This document shows, in pieces, positions 1 through 8,804 of a DNA stretch of 64,000 bases. Position 1 is the stretch's first letter, and each line of letters starts with the position of its first letter. The notes below the pieces were generated by a model that saw only the letters and a list, made by a program, of their open reading frames with translations, made no database searches and was not told the DNA's origin. Source of the stretch: Nocardia acididurans (GTDB lineage: Bacteria; Actinomycetota; Actinomycetes; Mycobacteriales; Mycobacteriaceae); the NCBI RefSeq assembly GCF_016741815.1, contig NZ_JAERRJ010000014.1, positions 164,378 to 228,377 of the forward strand. Reading direction: 5' to 3'. Both the position numbers and the translations under genes were made by a program.

Positions 1-894
1 CGAGAGCAGTGCGCCGATGGTGGTCGGGATGAGGCAGACCAGCAGCGAGACCAGCACGATGCCGCTGATGCCGTCACCGGTGAGCGAAAGGCTGTCCGGC
101 ACACCGGGATTGTTGGCCTTGGAGAAGATGGCCAGCGGCTGCAGCGTGGTCACCGCGCCCACGAAGATGATGGTGAGCGAGGCCAGCAGGATGTTCAGCG
201 CGATCTCGTTCGGCGTCTTCTGCCGCGACGCGCCCTCGACGAGCGCGATCATCTTGTCGATGAACGAGCCGCCCGGCTCCTGCGTGATCTTGACGACGAT
301 GCGGTCGGACAGCACCGTGGTGCCGCCGGTGACCGCGGAACGGTCGCCGCCGGATTCCCGGATCACCGGCGCGGATTCACCGGTGATGGCCGATTCGTCC
401 ACGGAGGCAATGCCTTCCACGACATCGCCGTCACCCGGGATGACCTGTCCGGCCTCGACCACGACGAAGTCGCCGCGCTGGAGTTCGGGAGCGGCGACGC
501 GCTCCTCGACCACCCGCGCACCGGGCGACCAGTCGGCCAGCCGGCGAGCGATGGTGTCGGTCTTGGCCTTCCGCAGCGTATCGGCCTGCGCCTTGCCGCG
601 GCCCTCGGCGACCGCCTCGGCCAGGTTGGCGAAAAGTACGGTGGCCCACAGCCATACGACGATCGCCCAGCCGAAGAAGCTGGGGTCGGCCACCGCGAGG
701 ACGGTCGCCCACAGCGCGCCGATCTCCACGATCAGCATGACGGGGTTGCGCCACAGTGTGCGCGGGTCGAGCTTGGCGAAGGCGTCCGGCAACGACTTCA
801 CGAGCATTGTCGGGTCGAACAGTCCGCTGGAGACCCGACCCTTGGGCGACGGCTTCTCCTGCTGCGCCGCGGGTTCGATGGTGGGTGCAGACAT
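1..894 (-). CDS. kdpB: KdpB, potassium-transporting P-type ATPase catalytic subunit (N-terminal part)
   Basis: This is the ATP-hydrolysing subunit of the high-affinity K+ pump KdpFABC in the inner membrane. About 298 codons are visible and the frame runs off the left edge. The visible part holds the N-terminal transmembrane pair and the actuator domain, including the TGES motif inside DESAITGESAPV. The phosphorylation DKTGT motif and the nucleotide-binding domain would lie outside. The ATG at 894 is one base from the kdpA stop codon, so the subunits are translationally linked. kdpC is expected further left but is not visible. Family assignment is certain from the TGES context and from the kdpA-kdpB order. 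Confidence 0.95.
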   Translation of the reverse strand, partial: MSAPTIEPAAQQEKPSPKGRVSSGLFDPTMLVKSLPDAFAKLDPRTLWRNPVMLIVEIGALWATVLAVADPSFFGWAIVVWLWATVLFANLAEAVAEGRGKAQADTLRKAKTDTIARRLADWSPGARVVEERVAAPELQRGDFVVVEAGQVIPGDGDVVEGIASVDESAITGESAPVIRESGGDRSAVTGGTTVLSDRIVVKITQEPGGSFIDKMIALVEGASRQKTPNEIALNILLASLTIIFVGAVTTLQPLAIFSKANNPGVPDSLSLTGDGISGIVLVSLLVCLIPTTIGALLS

Positions 895-895
895 G

Positions 896-2566
896 TCAGT
901 GGATTCCTTCGGCGAGCGGCCCGAGCGCCAGCGCGGGCAGGAAGGTCAGGGCGACCAGGATCACCGTCACGCCGACCACCATGCCGACGAACTGCGGGCG
1001 ATGGGTCGGCAGCGTGCCGATGGATTCGGGGGTCGTGCCCTGCTGTGCCAGCGAACCGGCCAGTGCGAGAACGAAGATGATGGGCAGGAAGCGACCGAAC
1101 AGCATGGCCAGGCCGAGCGCGGTGTTGTACCACTCGGTATTGCCGGTGAGCCCGGCGAAGGCCGAACCGTTGTTGTTGGACGCGGAGGTGAAGGCGTACA
1201 GCACTTCCGACAGACCGTGCGGCCCCGAGTTCAGCATGCTCGCGCGCTGCCCCGGCATGGCCATGGCGATGGCGGTGCCGATGAGCACCAGCATCGGGCT
1301 GACCAGGAAGTAGGCCGCGGCCAGCTTGATCTCCCTGGGCGTGATCTTCTTGCCCAGGTATTCCGGGGTGCGCCCGACCATGAGGCCCGCGACGAACACC
1401 GTGATGACCGCGAGGATCAGCATGCCGTAGAGACCGGAGCCGACACCGCCGGGCGCGACCTCACCGAGCTGCATGTTGAACATGGTCATGAGCCCGCCGA
1501 GGCTGGTGTACGAGTCGTGGAACGAGTCCACCGCACCGGTCGAGGTGAGCGTGGTCGAGGCGGCGAAGGTCGCCGAATTCGACACGCCGAAACGGGTTTC
1601 CACGCCCTCCAGGGACGCGCCGAGCGCGGTCGGGACGGTGCCGTGGTGCTGCAGCTGGAAGAGGTTCGTCAGGAAGACGCTGCCCAGGGCGATCAGGCCC
1701 ATCACCGAGACGATGGCGACGCCCTGCTTCTTGCTGCCGACCATGCGCCCGAAGGTGCGCGGCAGCGAAAAGGAGATGACCAGGATCAGGAAGATCTCGA
1801 TCCAGTTCGTCCACGTGGTGGCGTTCTCGAACGGATGCGCCGAGTTGGCGTTGTAGAAGCCGCCGCCGTTGGTGCCGAGCTCCTTGATGACCTCCTGGCT
1901 GGCGATCGGACCACCGGTGATGGTCTGTGAGCCACCGGCAATGGTCTGCGCCACCTGGTCGTGCAGCTGGAAGTTCTGGATCACGCCGCCCGCGACGAGC
2001 ACGATGGCGAAGACGAACGCGACCGGCAGCAGGATGCGGATGGTTCCCCTCACCAGATCCACCCAGAAGTTGCCGAGTTCGTTCGTGTGCCTGCGGGCGA
2101 AACCGCGCACCAGCGCGACCGCCACGGCCATGCCGACCGCCGCCGACACGAAGTTCTGCACCGCCAGACCGGCCATCTGCACCAGGTGTCCCAGGGTGGA
2201 TTCACCGGAGTAGTTCTGCCAGTTGGTATTCGTGACGAAGCTGACGGCGGTGTTCCAGGCCAGCGCCGGCGTGAGCTCTGTCGCCGGGTCGTTCAGATGC
2301 AGCGGCAGCTTGCCCTGCAGTAGCTGAAAGAAGAACAGGAACAGAATGCTGACAGCCGAGAAGGCGAGCACGCTGCGGGCGTACACCGGCCAGGTGTGCT
2401 CCACACCCGGCTTCACGCCGATGAGCCGATAGATGAGCTTTTCCGCTCGGGAATGCTTGTCGCTGCTGTAAACCCGGTACATGTAGTCGCCCAGCGGCAC
2501 ATGAACAAGGGCAAGCGCGACGATCAGGGATACGACGAAAACGATCCCCGCGGTAGTCGTGTCCAC
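896..2566 (-). CDS. kdpA: KdpA, potassium-binding channel-like subunit of KdpFABC
   Basis: KdpA forms the K+ selectivity path of the Kdp pump and belongs to the superfamily of K+ transporters. The 556-residue length matches the family. About ten hydrophobic segments are visible. Pore-loop segments of the family type are present, including VTNTNWQNYSGE, GTNGGGFYNANSAHPFEN and SNNNGSAFAG. The start is GTG at 2566, immediately after the kdpF stop with no gap. The ribosome-binding site (GGAGAGG) lies inside the end of kdpF, which implies coupled translation. It is followed one base later by kdpB. Confidence 0.97.
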   Translation of the reverse strand: MDTTTAGIVFVVSLIVALALVHVPLGDYMYRVYSSDKHSRAEKLIYRLIGVKPGVEHTWPVYARSVLAFSAVSILFLFFFQLLQGKLPLHLNDPATELTPALAWNTAVSFVTNTNWQNYSGESTLGHLVQMAGLAVQNFVSAAVGMAVAVALVRGFARRHTNELGNFWVDLVRGTIRILLPVAFVFAIVLVAGGVIQNFQLHDQVAQTIAGGSQTITGGPIASQEVIKELGTNGGGFYNANSAHPFENATTWTNWIEIFLILVISFSLPRTFGRMVGSKKQGVAIVSVMGLIALGSVFLTNLFQLQHHGTVPTALGASLEGVETRFGVSNSATFAASTTLTSTGAVDSFHDSYTSLGGLMTMFNMQLGEVAPGGVGSGLYGMLILAVITVFVAGLMVGRTPEYLGKKITPREIKLAAAYFLVSPMLVLIGTAIAMAMPGQRASMLNSGPHGLSEVLYAFTSASNNNGSAFAGLTGNTEWYNTALGLAMLFGRFLPIIFVLALAGSLAQQGTTPESIGTLPTHRPQFVGMVVGVTVILVALTFLPALALGPLAEGIH

Positions 2567-2653
2567 CTAGAACCTCTCCGGAAACAGCAGCGCCGCGATC
2601 AGATAGACGGCGATGCCGACGGCCAGAACCAAACCGATGACGTTTTGAATCAC
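2567..2653 (-). CDS. kdpF: KdpF, small stabilising subunit of the Kdp pump
   Basis: This is a 28-residue single-helix peptide that starts VIQNVIGLVLAVG and ends ALLFPERF. It matches the usual KdpF layout of one hydrophobic helix followed by a PE[KR]F tail. In the family it stabilises the KdpABC complex in the membrane. The GTG start at 2653 overlaps the stop of the preceding 27-residue ORF in a GTGA arrangement, and the TAG stop abuts the kdpA start. It is too short for most gene finders. Identity rests on the tail motif, the helix and the position directly before kdpA. Confidence 0.9.
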   Translation of the reverse strand: MIQNVIGLVLAVGIAVYLIAALLFPERF

Positions 2654-2733
2654 AGCCGTTCAACCCCGCGTTGGATCAGGCCGAGCAGGGCGAAGAGCGC
2701 CACCGTCAGCACCGTGAACACCACGACGGACAT
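2650..2733 (-). CDS. 27-residue single-helix peptide, first ORF of the kdp operon
   Basis: The sequence starts MSVVVFTVLTVALFALLGLI and ends QRGVERL: one hydrophobic helix followed by a short positively charged tail. The ATG at 2733 has a good Shine-Dalgarno sequence (AGAGAGG) about seven bases upstream. Its TGA overlaps the kdpF GTG start in a four-base GTGA. It is therefore co-translated with kdpF-kdpA-kdpB and is probably the first gene of the operon. It looks like a second KdpF-like micropeptide. Similar small ORFs occur upstream of kdpF in some actinobacteria (recollection, not checked). A role in the pump is inferred from position only. Confidence 0.7.
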   Translation of the reverse strand: MSVVVFTVLTVALFALLGLIQRGVERL

Positions 2734-2816
2734 GAGTTGGTTACCTCTCTCTACAAGGCGCATCCCGGGGACGCGCCGGAGTGAGTCAAACGCCCGATCT
2801 GCCCTGAAGCGAGGTC

Positions 2817-2834
2817 CTTTACGCCTTCTTAGCG
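2817..2834. promoter_or_regulatory. Candidate KdpE binding site upstream of the kdp operon
   Basis: Read on the minus strand this is CGCTAAGAAGGCGTAAAG, with two TAA-G type half-sites about one helical turn apart. It lies 84-101 bases upstream of the first kdp ORF. A related doublet, CCGTAAAGAAACCGTAAG, lies at a similar distance upstream of the kdpDE genes at 16973-16990. OmpR-family regulators such as KdpE bind tandem half-sites about 10-11 bp apart, so a KdpE box is plausible. The two copies differ by one base in spacing and no experiment supports the call. Confidence 0.35.
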
Positions 2835-3010
2835 TCCCAGCCCCTTGCCTTGACGGAGCACTTACAGCAAACGCCCGGCGTATCGGTGAAACCGTCAGGA
2901 ACCGGGTGTGGGGCGTTAATGATCCGCAAACGCACTCGAGAAAATCGGGACCGGTGGATATACGGGTGCCGCGTCGTGATCGGCCCGCTAGCGTGGCCGA
3001 GGTGACTGGA

Positions 3011-4225
3011 ATGGGGAGCAGGCTGCTGTCGGAAGTCGCGGATCTGCCGGTGCCGGAGCGGCTCGGGCGGATCGCGCGCGAGGCGCGGCGGCTGGCGGGG
3101 ACCACCGAGCTGGACGCGCTGCTGGACGAGTTGTTCGCCGGTGGGCGGTACGAGCGGATGACCGCGGTGCACATGGCCGCTGTCGCGGGAGCGCGGGCTC
3201 ATCTTGTGGCGCACCTGGATTCGATGGATGTCGAGTGTGCCGGGCGGTCGCTGACCGCGCTGATCCGGATGGGCGTCGAGCCCGAGGTGATCGTGCCGCG
3301 GGTGCCCGGACTGCCGGACCGCTCGCGCAAACGGGTGTTCCGGGCGCTGAGCGCCGGCAACCCGGAGCGGCTGGCCGATGCGATGCTGGAGCCGATGCGG
3401 GCCGCCTTCGGGAACGACGCGGCCGCGCATGTCCTGCCGTTCTGCTCCAGCGCCGTAGTGGCCGAACAACTGCCCGGGCTCGCCTACGCGGTGCCGAACT
3501 GGGTGACGATGGGCCGCCGGCACATCGGTGTGCTGTTCGACCTCGTCGAGCGGCGCGCGGAGACCGCGGGCCGGGACGACTGGAACGAACTGTGGTGGTG
3601 GCTTACCTCGAATGTGACTGCGGCAGCGGAGTATTCGCCCGCACGCCTGTTGGCGGCAGCCGCCCGCGCAGTCGAGTATCAGCGGATCGACTCGCTGAAC
3701 CGCGTGGCGGGCATGCTGGCCCGGCACGATGCCGGGGCCGTGTACACGCTGATCCGGCATCCGAGTGGCAACGGCCGCGGCCTCGCCGGCACGGGGCTGT
3801 GGAAGTCCATGCTCACGCTGCCCGACGATCAGCTGCGGGAGTTCTACACCGCGTACCCCGCTCACCAGCAGTACCGGTTCCTGCGCGTGATTCCGCCGCA
3901 CCGGCGCACGGCCATCGCGGGACCGGCGCTGACCCGGCCCGGAATCGCTCCGGGCGAGGTCGACGTGTACTCGCTCGACCGGCTGCCCCGACATGACAGA
4001 GCCGCCATCGCACGGGAACTCCTGACCCGGCCGGGTGGCGCGGAGGTGCCCGAGAAGGCCGAGCGACTCACCGCGCGGCTGCCCTGGGACGAGGCGAAAC
4101 CGGTTCTCGCCGAAGCGATCCGGCGTCCGACCGCTCGCCCGAGGTGGTGGGCGAGCTGCTGGAACTGCTGCGCAGACTGCGTAATGAGCAGGATCCCGTG
4201 CGCCGCACCGCTTTACATGCGGTGA
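3011..4225 (+). CDS. HEAT-like helical-repeat protein, N-terminal part of a frame-disrupted gene
   Basis: This frame encodes about 404 residues of leucine- and alanine-rich paired helices resembling HEAT or armadillo repeats. No enzymatic motif was recognised. The ATG at 3011 was chosen because GAGGTG sits seven bases upstream; an in-frame GTG at 3002 is possible. Around 4120-4140 the coherent frame changes. After ALAEAIRR-type sequence this frame turns into a low-quality tail rich in W and C (RWWASCWNCC) and stops at 4225. The helical pattern resumes in the frame starting upstream of 4144 (SPEVVGELLELLRRLRNEQ). Together the halves would make one protein of about 1,080 residues. The function is unknown. 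Confidence 0.6.
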   Translation: MGSRLLSEVADLPVPERLGRIAREARRLAGTTELDALLDELFAGGRYERMTAVHMAAVAGARAHLVAHLDSMDVECAGRSLTALIRMGVEPEVIVPRVPGLPDRSRKRVFRALSAGNPERLADAMLEPMRAAFGNDAAAHVLPFCSSAVVAEQLPGLAYAVPNWVTMGRRHIGVLFDLVERRAETAGRDDWNELWWWLTSNVTAAAEYSPARLLAAAARAVEYQRIDSLNRVAGMLARHDAGAVYTLIRHPSGNGRGLAGTGLWKSMLTLPDDQLREFYTAYPAHQQYRFLRVIPPHRRTAIAGPALTRPGIAPGEVDVYSLDRLPRHDRAAIARELLTRPGGAEVPEKAERLTARLPWDEAKPVLAEAIRRPTARPRWWASCWNCCADCVMSRIPCAAPLYMR

Positions 4226-6246
4226 CACGGATTCCGGTGTCGCTGCTGGTCGTATCCCATCTGCCCGCCCTCGAAACGCTCGCGATGGACGCGCTGCAGG
4301 CCCGGGACTGCTCGTATCAGACCTCGGCCACCGTCGGTGATCTCACCCGCCTGCTGTTCATCCGAGGCGCACAGCTCGGTGAGACGGCGTTTCCCGAGAC
4401 GGCCTTGCGTCTCACCGCGCGGCTGGCCGAGCACAAGCGGACGCTGAATCTCTCCGGACTGCACCACAATCTGCCGCGCGGCGCCGAACAGCGGTTGTTC
4501 ACCGCGCTGCGTCCGCGTCTGGATGCCGATGCCGCCCGGGACGAGTGGGATCTGGCGCTCGAACTCGCCCACGGATTGGATCGGCGCGCCTACGACATCC
4601 CCGAGCTGCAGCGGCTGCTGGTGCGGGCCTGCGCCGCGCACAGCGATTCGACGGTCCGGCGCGCGGTGCGGCTCGCGCTGGCGAACCCGGTCAGCCGCGA
4701 CGCGCATCTCGACCAGCTCCTGCGGCACGACCGTTCCCTGGTGGCGCTGCCCGAAGTACAGGCGATCATCGCCCGGCGGCGCACCGACCTGCTCGACCTG
4801 CTGTGGAGTGCATCGACCTCGGGCCGGTTCCTGTCCAAGAAGATCCGCTTCGTTCCGATGTTCCACACCGGATACTCGCGGTGGACGCCGCAGCACCTCG
4901 GGCATTACACCCGGCTGCTCGGCACGTACGCGGGGTCCGCTCGGGCCTCGGTCGGCGAGCGTGCCGGTGCGGTTCGCCAATTGGGTTCACTCCCGGGCAG
5001 TTTCGACCAGTTGCTGCCCTATCTGCGGTCCGCGGACCTCACGGTGGCCGAAGCCGCGCTCACCGCCCTGGGCGGCAGCGACGAGCCGGCGCGGGCGATG
5101 GCCGTGCTGTCCGAGTACGTCGCCGCCGACAGCGCCCGGGTGGCGGTGAGCGGTATGGCCTCCTGCGCCCGGTCGATCCCTCCGGCGAGGCTCAGCGAAG
5201 CCCTTGCGCCCCTGCTGAACTCCCCCAAGATCACCTCCGCGAAGGAGGGGGTACGGCTGCTGGCGGCGCTGCACGCGCCCGACGCCATCCCGATCATCCG
5301 CGCCCTGTGGAGTCGTCCGGACCTGCATCGCGATATCCGCCGCGCGGCCGTCTTCTCGACCCGATTCCTGCTCGACCACGAGGAGGCCTGGGAGCTGCTC
5401 GCCGACGCGGCGGCCGATCCGGATGTCGCCGGAGCCATCCTCGATATCCAGCCGTGGCTGCTGCCCGCCCCGCAGCGCCGTCGCTTCGCGTCGTTTCTCC
5501 GGGATCTTGCCGCCGGATCCGACCATCGGCTGGCGAACCAGGCCCTGAACGCCCTGCCCCGCTGGCGGCGCTGGGCTCCGCCGGAGACGGTCGACGCGCT
5601 GGTGGACCGGCTGACCGACCTCACCGACGTCGGCCTGTGGCGGTCCGCCGCCCGCACCCTGCTCGATACGGTGGCCGCGACCGGCGATGCCGCCCCGCTG
5701 ACCATCGCCGTCACCCGGCTGCTCCGGGCCGGCGATACCATTCCCGACCGGGATCTGCCTGCGCAGCAACGGCTTTCCACCCTGCTGGCGGATCTTGGGC
5801 CGATCCTGCGCGACCGGGACAGCGCCCGGCCGGTCGCCGCGCCGATCATCGCGCTGCTCGCCGATGATCCGCTGTGGCACAAGCAGGTCATCGAACTCAC
5901 GGTGGCCGGGCTGCGCTGGACCGAGCCCGAAACCACGGTCGCGGCAATCGAATCCCTCGCCCCGTACGCATCCTGCGGGCTCATCGGCACTCCCTCCGCG
6001 CGCATCGGTGCCCGGATCATGTCCGATATCGGCAAGCACCCGGCACAGGCGTGGACGCACATCGCCAGCAGGCTCTACACGAGCGCGGACATATCCACCG
6101 CACTGGCCGCATTGACCGTGATCAACCTGTCCGGCAGGAAATTCGGCTGGACCGAGCCCTGGGCCGACATGCTGGGCGTCCTGCGCGGCCATCCCGAAAT
6201 CGACGTCCGCCGAGCAGCACACACCGTTTTCACCGTGGCCGAATAG
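4144..6246 (+). CDS. HEAT-like helical-repeat protein, C-terminal part of the same disrupted gene
   Basis: This is a 700-residue frame with continuous helical repeats, for example ALTALGGSDEPARAMAVLSE and ADAAADPDVAGAILDIQPWL. The GTG at 4144 is only the first possible start codon in this frame. The repeat sequence begins in the same frame about eight codons earlier, so this is a continuation rather than an independent gene. The frame differs from the upstream half by minus one, as one missing base between about 4117 and 4140 would produce. No signal peptide or membrane segment is seen. Proteins of this size and style occur as hypothetical proteins in Nocardia-type genomes, with scaffold-like roles only guessed. 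Confidence 0.6.
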   Translation: MVGELLELLRRLRNEQDPVRRTALHAVTRIPVSLLVVSHLPALETLAMDALQARDCSYQTSATVGDLTRLLFIRGAQLGETAFPETALRLTARLAEHKRTLNLSGLHHNLPRGAEQRLFTALRPRLDADAARDEWDLALELAHGLDRRAYDIPELQRLLVRACAAHSDSTVRRAVRLALANPVSRDAHLDQLLRHDRSLVALPEVQAIIARRRTDLLDLLWSASTSGRFLSKKIRFVPMFHTGYSRWTPQHLGHYTRLLGTYAGSARASVGERAGAVRQLGSLPGSFDQLLPYLRSADLTVAEAALTALGGSDEPARAMAVLSEYVAADSARVAVSGMASCARSIPPARLSEALAPLLNSPKITSAKEGVRLLAALHAPDAIPIIRALWSRPDLHRDIRRAAVFSTRFLLDHEEAWELLADAAADPDVAGAILDIQPWLLPAPQRRRFASFLRDLAAGSDHRLANQALNALPRWRRWAPPETVDALVDRLTDLTDVGLWRSAARTLLDTVAATGDAAPLTIAVTRLLRAGDTIPDRDLPAQQRLSTLLADLGPILRDRDSARPVAAPIIALLADDPLWHKQVIELTVAGLRWTEPETTVAAIESLAPYASCGLIGTPSARIGARIMSDIGKHPAQAWTHIASRLYTSADISTALAALTVINLSGRKFGWTEPWADMLGVLRGHPEIDVRRAAHTVFTVAE

Positions 6247-6320
6247 GGGGTGGCGGCAGACGCCCGGCGCGGGAGTCGCCAACGACGGAACAGCCCGGCT
6301 TGCTCGTCGGCGGGTGGGCG

Positions 6321-7733
6321 CTAACTCGTGCGGAGCTGCAGGCCGGGGTTCTCGGCGATCACGGTGTCGATCGGCTGGGCGGTCAATCCGGCCCGGGGCT
6401 CGCAGCGGTCGGCATTGCCGCTGCCGCTGACGATGCCCAGCGCCTTGGTGCCCGTGATGACGGAACCGCCGCTGTCGCCGTGGATACCGCAGGTGTCGAA
6501 GCCGAAGAAGCCTTCCAGGCGTTTCAGGTCGCCGGGGTTGTCGCTCTTGCGGGAGTAGTAGGTCTGGTCGACCTCGGTGATGGTGCCGCAGGTGAAGCCG
6601 GTGATGGCGCCCGATTTGCAGACGGGCGCACCGACCACCGGGGCGGCCACGCCGTCGATGAGGACGGGGTCGGATGCGGCGGCGGGCCGGATCGGCTGTG
6701 CTTGGGCATTGTCGGAGACGCGCTCGGTGCCGTCCTGGCTGCCGGTGGGCAGCGGACCCGATTCGGCGGGGGTGCCGGGCGCGGGCGAATCCGGGGTCTG
6801 CGCCGTGGAGACGCGGTTGTTCTGGAAACGTGCGGCGTGCGCGTCGTCGATGCGGATGATCGCGAAATCGCGCAGGTCGTTGTTCACCACGGTGAATCGG
6901 CCGACGGCCGCGCCCGCACCGGTGGCGGTCAGTTCATGGACGCGCACGGGGTTGGCGTCGACGGTGGCCGGATCGAAGGAGTCCGGGGCGCAATGACCGG
7001 CGGTCAGGGTGACGGTGTTGCCCGCGCCGTCGGAGCCGTGGAAAGCCAGCGAGCAGCGGGCCTCCAGGTGCTGGTCGTAGGGGATGGAGATGGGGCTGCC
7101 GCCGGTCAGCTCCGCACCGGCCACCTGGGCCGAAATCGGTTGCTGTGCGGGGGTTCCCACGCCGAGCTCACCTCGGGGCGCGGGCGCGGTCTCCACCCGT
7201 ACCGGGCCGAGTTCGGCCGGTAGCCGCACCTCACCGGTGGTGCGCAGCACGACGGTATTGCCCGCGATGTCGATGCTGTCTCCGACGACGTGCGCGGTGA
7301 CCTGTGCGGGCTGCGCGGTGATCCACTGTGCGACCGCGCGCCGCCGGTCGAGCAGCGCCGCCGCGCTCCAGGTGACCTCTTCGACGGTGAATCCCTGCTC
7401 CCCCACCGCTTTTCGCGCATGATCCCGGTTCATCCCGGCGGCCAGCGCCACGATGGCTTGCCCGCCGTCCATCCGGACGCCGGCGAAGACATCGGGATAG
7501 GTCAACCGGGCCGTCGTCTCGAAGTCGGCCAGCCGCTGCGCCAGATCGGCGCGTGCCAGGTATCCGCCCGCATCCAGTTCCAGGTCCCGGGCCACCGCCT
7601 CGACGAGCAGATCCGGCAGCGCGATCTCGCCGGGCGCGGCCGCCGCCGTCGGGGCACCGGCCGCCGACAGCACCACCGAAGCCCCGATCCCCAACCTGAC
7701 CATCGCCGAGATCCGCATCCGCCTGCCCCTCAT
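6321..7733 (-). CDS. Secreted S1-family serine protease (streptogrisin/alpha-lytic-like)
   Basis: This 470-residue precursor has a Sec signal peptide (hydrophobic core about residues 12-33) and a propeptide of roughly 160-190 residues. A trypsin-fold domain follows. The catalytic triad is visible as His247 in TAGHC, Asp289 in LRDFAII and Ser421 in HGDSGGS. Cysteine pairs near the His and Ser match secreted bacterial proteases of this family. The first ATG at 7733 has little ribosome-binding sequence. The in-frame ATG at 7718, preceded by GGCAGGCGG, is an equally likely start and gives a more typical signal peptide. It converges with the HEAT-like gene. Substrate specificity cannot be read. 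Confidence 0.9.
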   Translation of the reverse strand: MRGRRMRISAMVRLGIGASVVLSAAGAPTAAAAPGEIALPDLLVEAVARDLELDAGGYLARADLAQRLADFETTARLTYPDVFAGVRMDGGQAIVALAAGMNRDHARKAVGEQGFTVEEVTWSAAALLDRRRAVAQWITAQPAQVTAHVVGDSIDIAGNTVVLRTTGEVRLPAELGPVRVETAPAPRGELGVGTPAQQPISAQVAGAELTGGSPISIPYDQHLEARCSLAFHGSDGAGNTVTLTAGHCAPDSFDPATVDANPVRVHELTATGAGAAVGRFTVVNNDLRDFAIIRIDDAHAARFQNNRVSTAQTPDSPAPGTPAESGPLPTGSQDGTERVSDNAQAQPIRPAAASDPVLIDGVAAPVVGAPVCKSGAITGFTCGTITEVDQTYYSRKSDNPGDLKRLEGFFGFDTCGIHGDSGGSVITGTKALGIVSGSGNADRCEPRAGLTAQPIDTVIAENPGLQLRTS

Positions 7734-7828
7734 GACCGATAGGTATGTGGCGAATCGACTCTATGCGCACCCGGACTCAACACCTCTGACCTGCGCATTT
7801 CAGGCGTGTCGCCGAAAACCCGTTGCCT

Positions 7829-8392
7829 GTGGCCGCCCATCCGAAAGATCATGCACCGGTGCGACTATGGACCCTGCAAGCCCCCGAGGTGGTACGAACC
7901 CTCCGCGCCACAGGCGTCTACCGCGCCGACTGGTCCCTGGTCATCGTCAACTGGAAACCCGCCTTCGCGGACATGGTCGCCGAAATGGAACGCCGCGGCA
8001 TCGCCTGCCACGACGCACCCCCGGTCTGGTGCTGGACCGTCTACAGCCCCTTCAACCAGACGGCCACCTCCCTGCTCGGCTACCCCGACTGGATCCACGG
8101 CCGCTGGCTGCTCACCCTCGACGTCCCCGACGCCCTCACCCTCCCCACCTCCTACGCGGTCTGGAACGACTACCTCGCCTACACCATGGGCTCCGCCGAC
8201 GAGCCCTCCACCATGGACTGGTCCGGCCGCCGCGTCTGGAAATACGACGAACTCCAGGTAACCATCCCCGAACTCCGCCTGGAATGGGTCCTCCGCGCCG
8301 CCGAATACCACCCCGACCCGGAAACCGCTGCGGCAGCGGCGAAATGGGAGAAGGAGTACGAGGAGTACCTCAGAGCTCAGAATTCACCGTGA
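7829..8392 (+). CDS. DUF3841-family protein
   Basis: The product is a soluble protein of about 187 residues. Its opening VRLWTLQAPEVVRTLRATGV and the tryptophan-rich body with WNDYLAYTMG fit the DUF3841 family, whose function is unknown. The start is uncertain. The GTG at 7829 and the TTG at 7823 are both in frame and neither has a clear ribosome-binding site. The 3' end overlaps the convergent gene at 8370-8804 by 23 bases. Codon use is strongly C-ending, as in native genes. Confidence 0.75.
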   Translation: MAAHPKDHAPVRLWTLQAPEVVRTLRATGVYRADWSLVIVNWKPAFADMVAEMERRGIACHDAPPVWCWTVYSPFNQTATSLLGYPDWIHGRWLLTLDVPDALTLPTSYAVWNDYLAYTMGSADEPSTMDWSGRRVWKYDELQVTIPELRLEWVLRAAEYHPDPETAAAAAKWEKEYEEYLRAQNSP

Positions 8393-8804
8393 TCACATCG
8401 ATCCGGGCGGCCAGGACCATCGGAATCCGCCCACCGTCGAAGTGCAGAGCACTGGGAACAATGACAGCCTCGGCCTCCAGCCGCGTGGCCTGCGCCTTCA
8501 GCCGCGCCAGCGGCGGCCGCCCGAACTTCGGGTCATAGATGACGAAGTCGGCGAAGTCATACCCCAACTGCTCGGCAACCCTACGCACCTCACTCTGATC
8601 CCACCGCATCGCCGACCTCGACACATCGGTCCGCAGATACCCCAAACACGTTGGCCTCCAGCGAATCACCCCCAGCCGCGATCCATCGACAGCGGGATCC
8701 GCCGACCGAAACGACTCCAGATACACCCCACCGCTGTCGCCGTCGTCCGAGTTGGTCTCCAGAATGCCGCCGGGAAAGCTGTAAATCCTTTTGCGCCAGT
8801 TCAT
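8370..8804 (-). CDS. Small resolvase-fold-like protein of unknown function
   Basis: This is a 144-residue protein with a good ribosome-binding site (AGGGGCTGAG) before the ATG at 8804. The segment LGYLRTDVSRSAMRWDQSEVRR, then VAEQLGYDFADFVIYDP and LEAEAVIVPSALHFDGG, follows the order of the N-terminal domain of serine recombinases (YxRVS, helix, strand, strand). The usual catalytic serine context is not convincing and no DNA-binding C-terminal part is present. It is more likely a domesticated or non-catalytic relative than an active recombinase. Similar small proteins occur in mycobacteria and nocardiae (recollection, unchecked). Confidence 0.6.
   Translation of the reverse strand: MNWRKRIYSFPGGILETNSDDGDSGGVYLESFRSADPAVDGSRLGVIRWRPTCLGYLRTDVSRSAMRWDQSEVRRVAEQLGYDFADFVIYDPKFGRPPLARLKAQATRLEAEAVIVPSALHFDGGRIPMVLAARIDVITVNSEL

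Noticed and set aside
17..1930. 637-residue plus-strand ORF across the kdp genes
   Set aside because: It is the antisense shadow of kdpA and kdpB, with low-complexity translation.
2734..3010. Possible c-di-AMP (ydaO-type) riboswitch before the kdp operon
   Set aside because: I could not find the conserved ydaO core motifs in the minus-strand leader. Only the KdpE-like doublet was retained.
4117..4145. Programmed ribosomal frameshift in the HEAT-like gene
   Set aside because: No slippery heptamer or obvious downstream structure was seen. A mutation or assembly indel is simpler.
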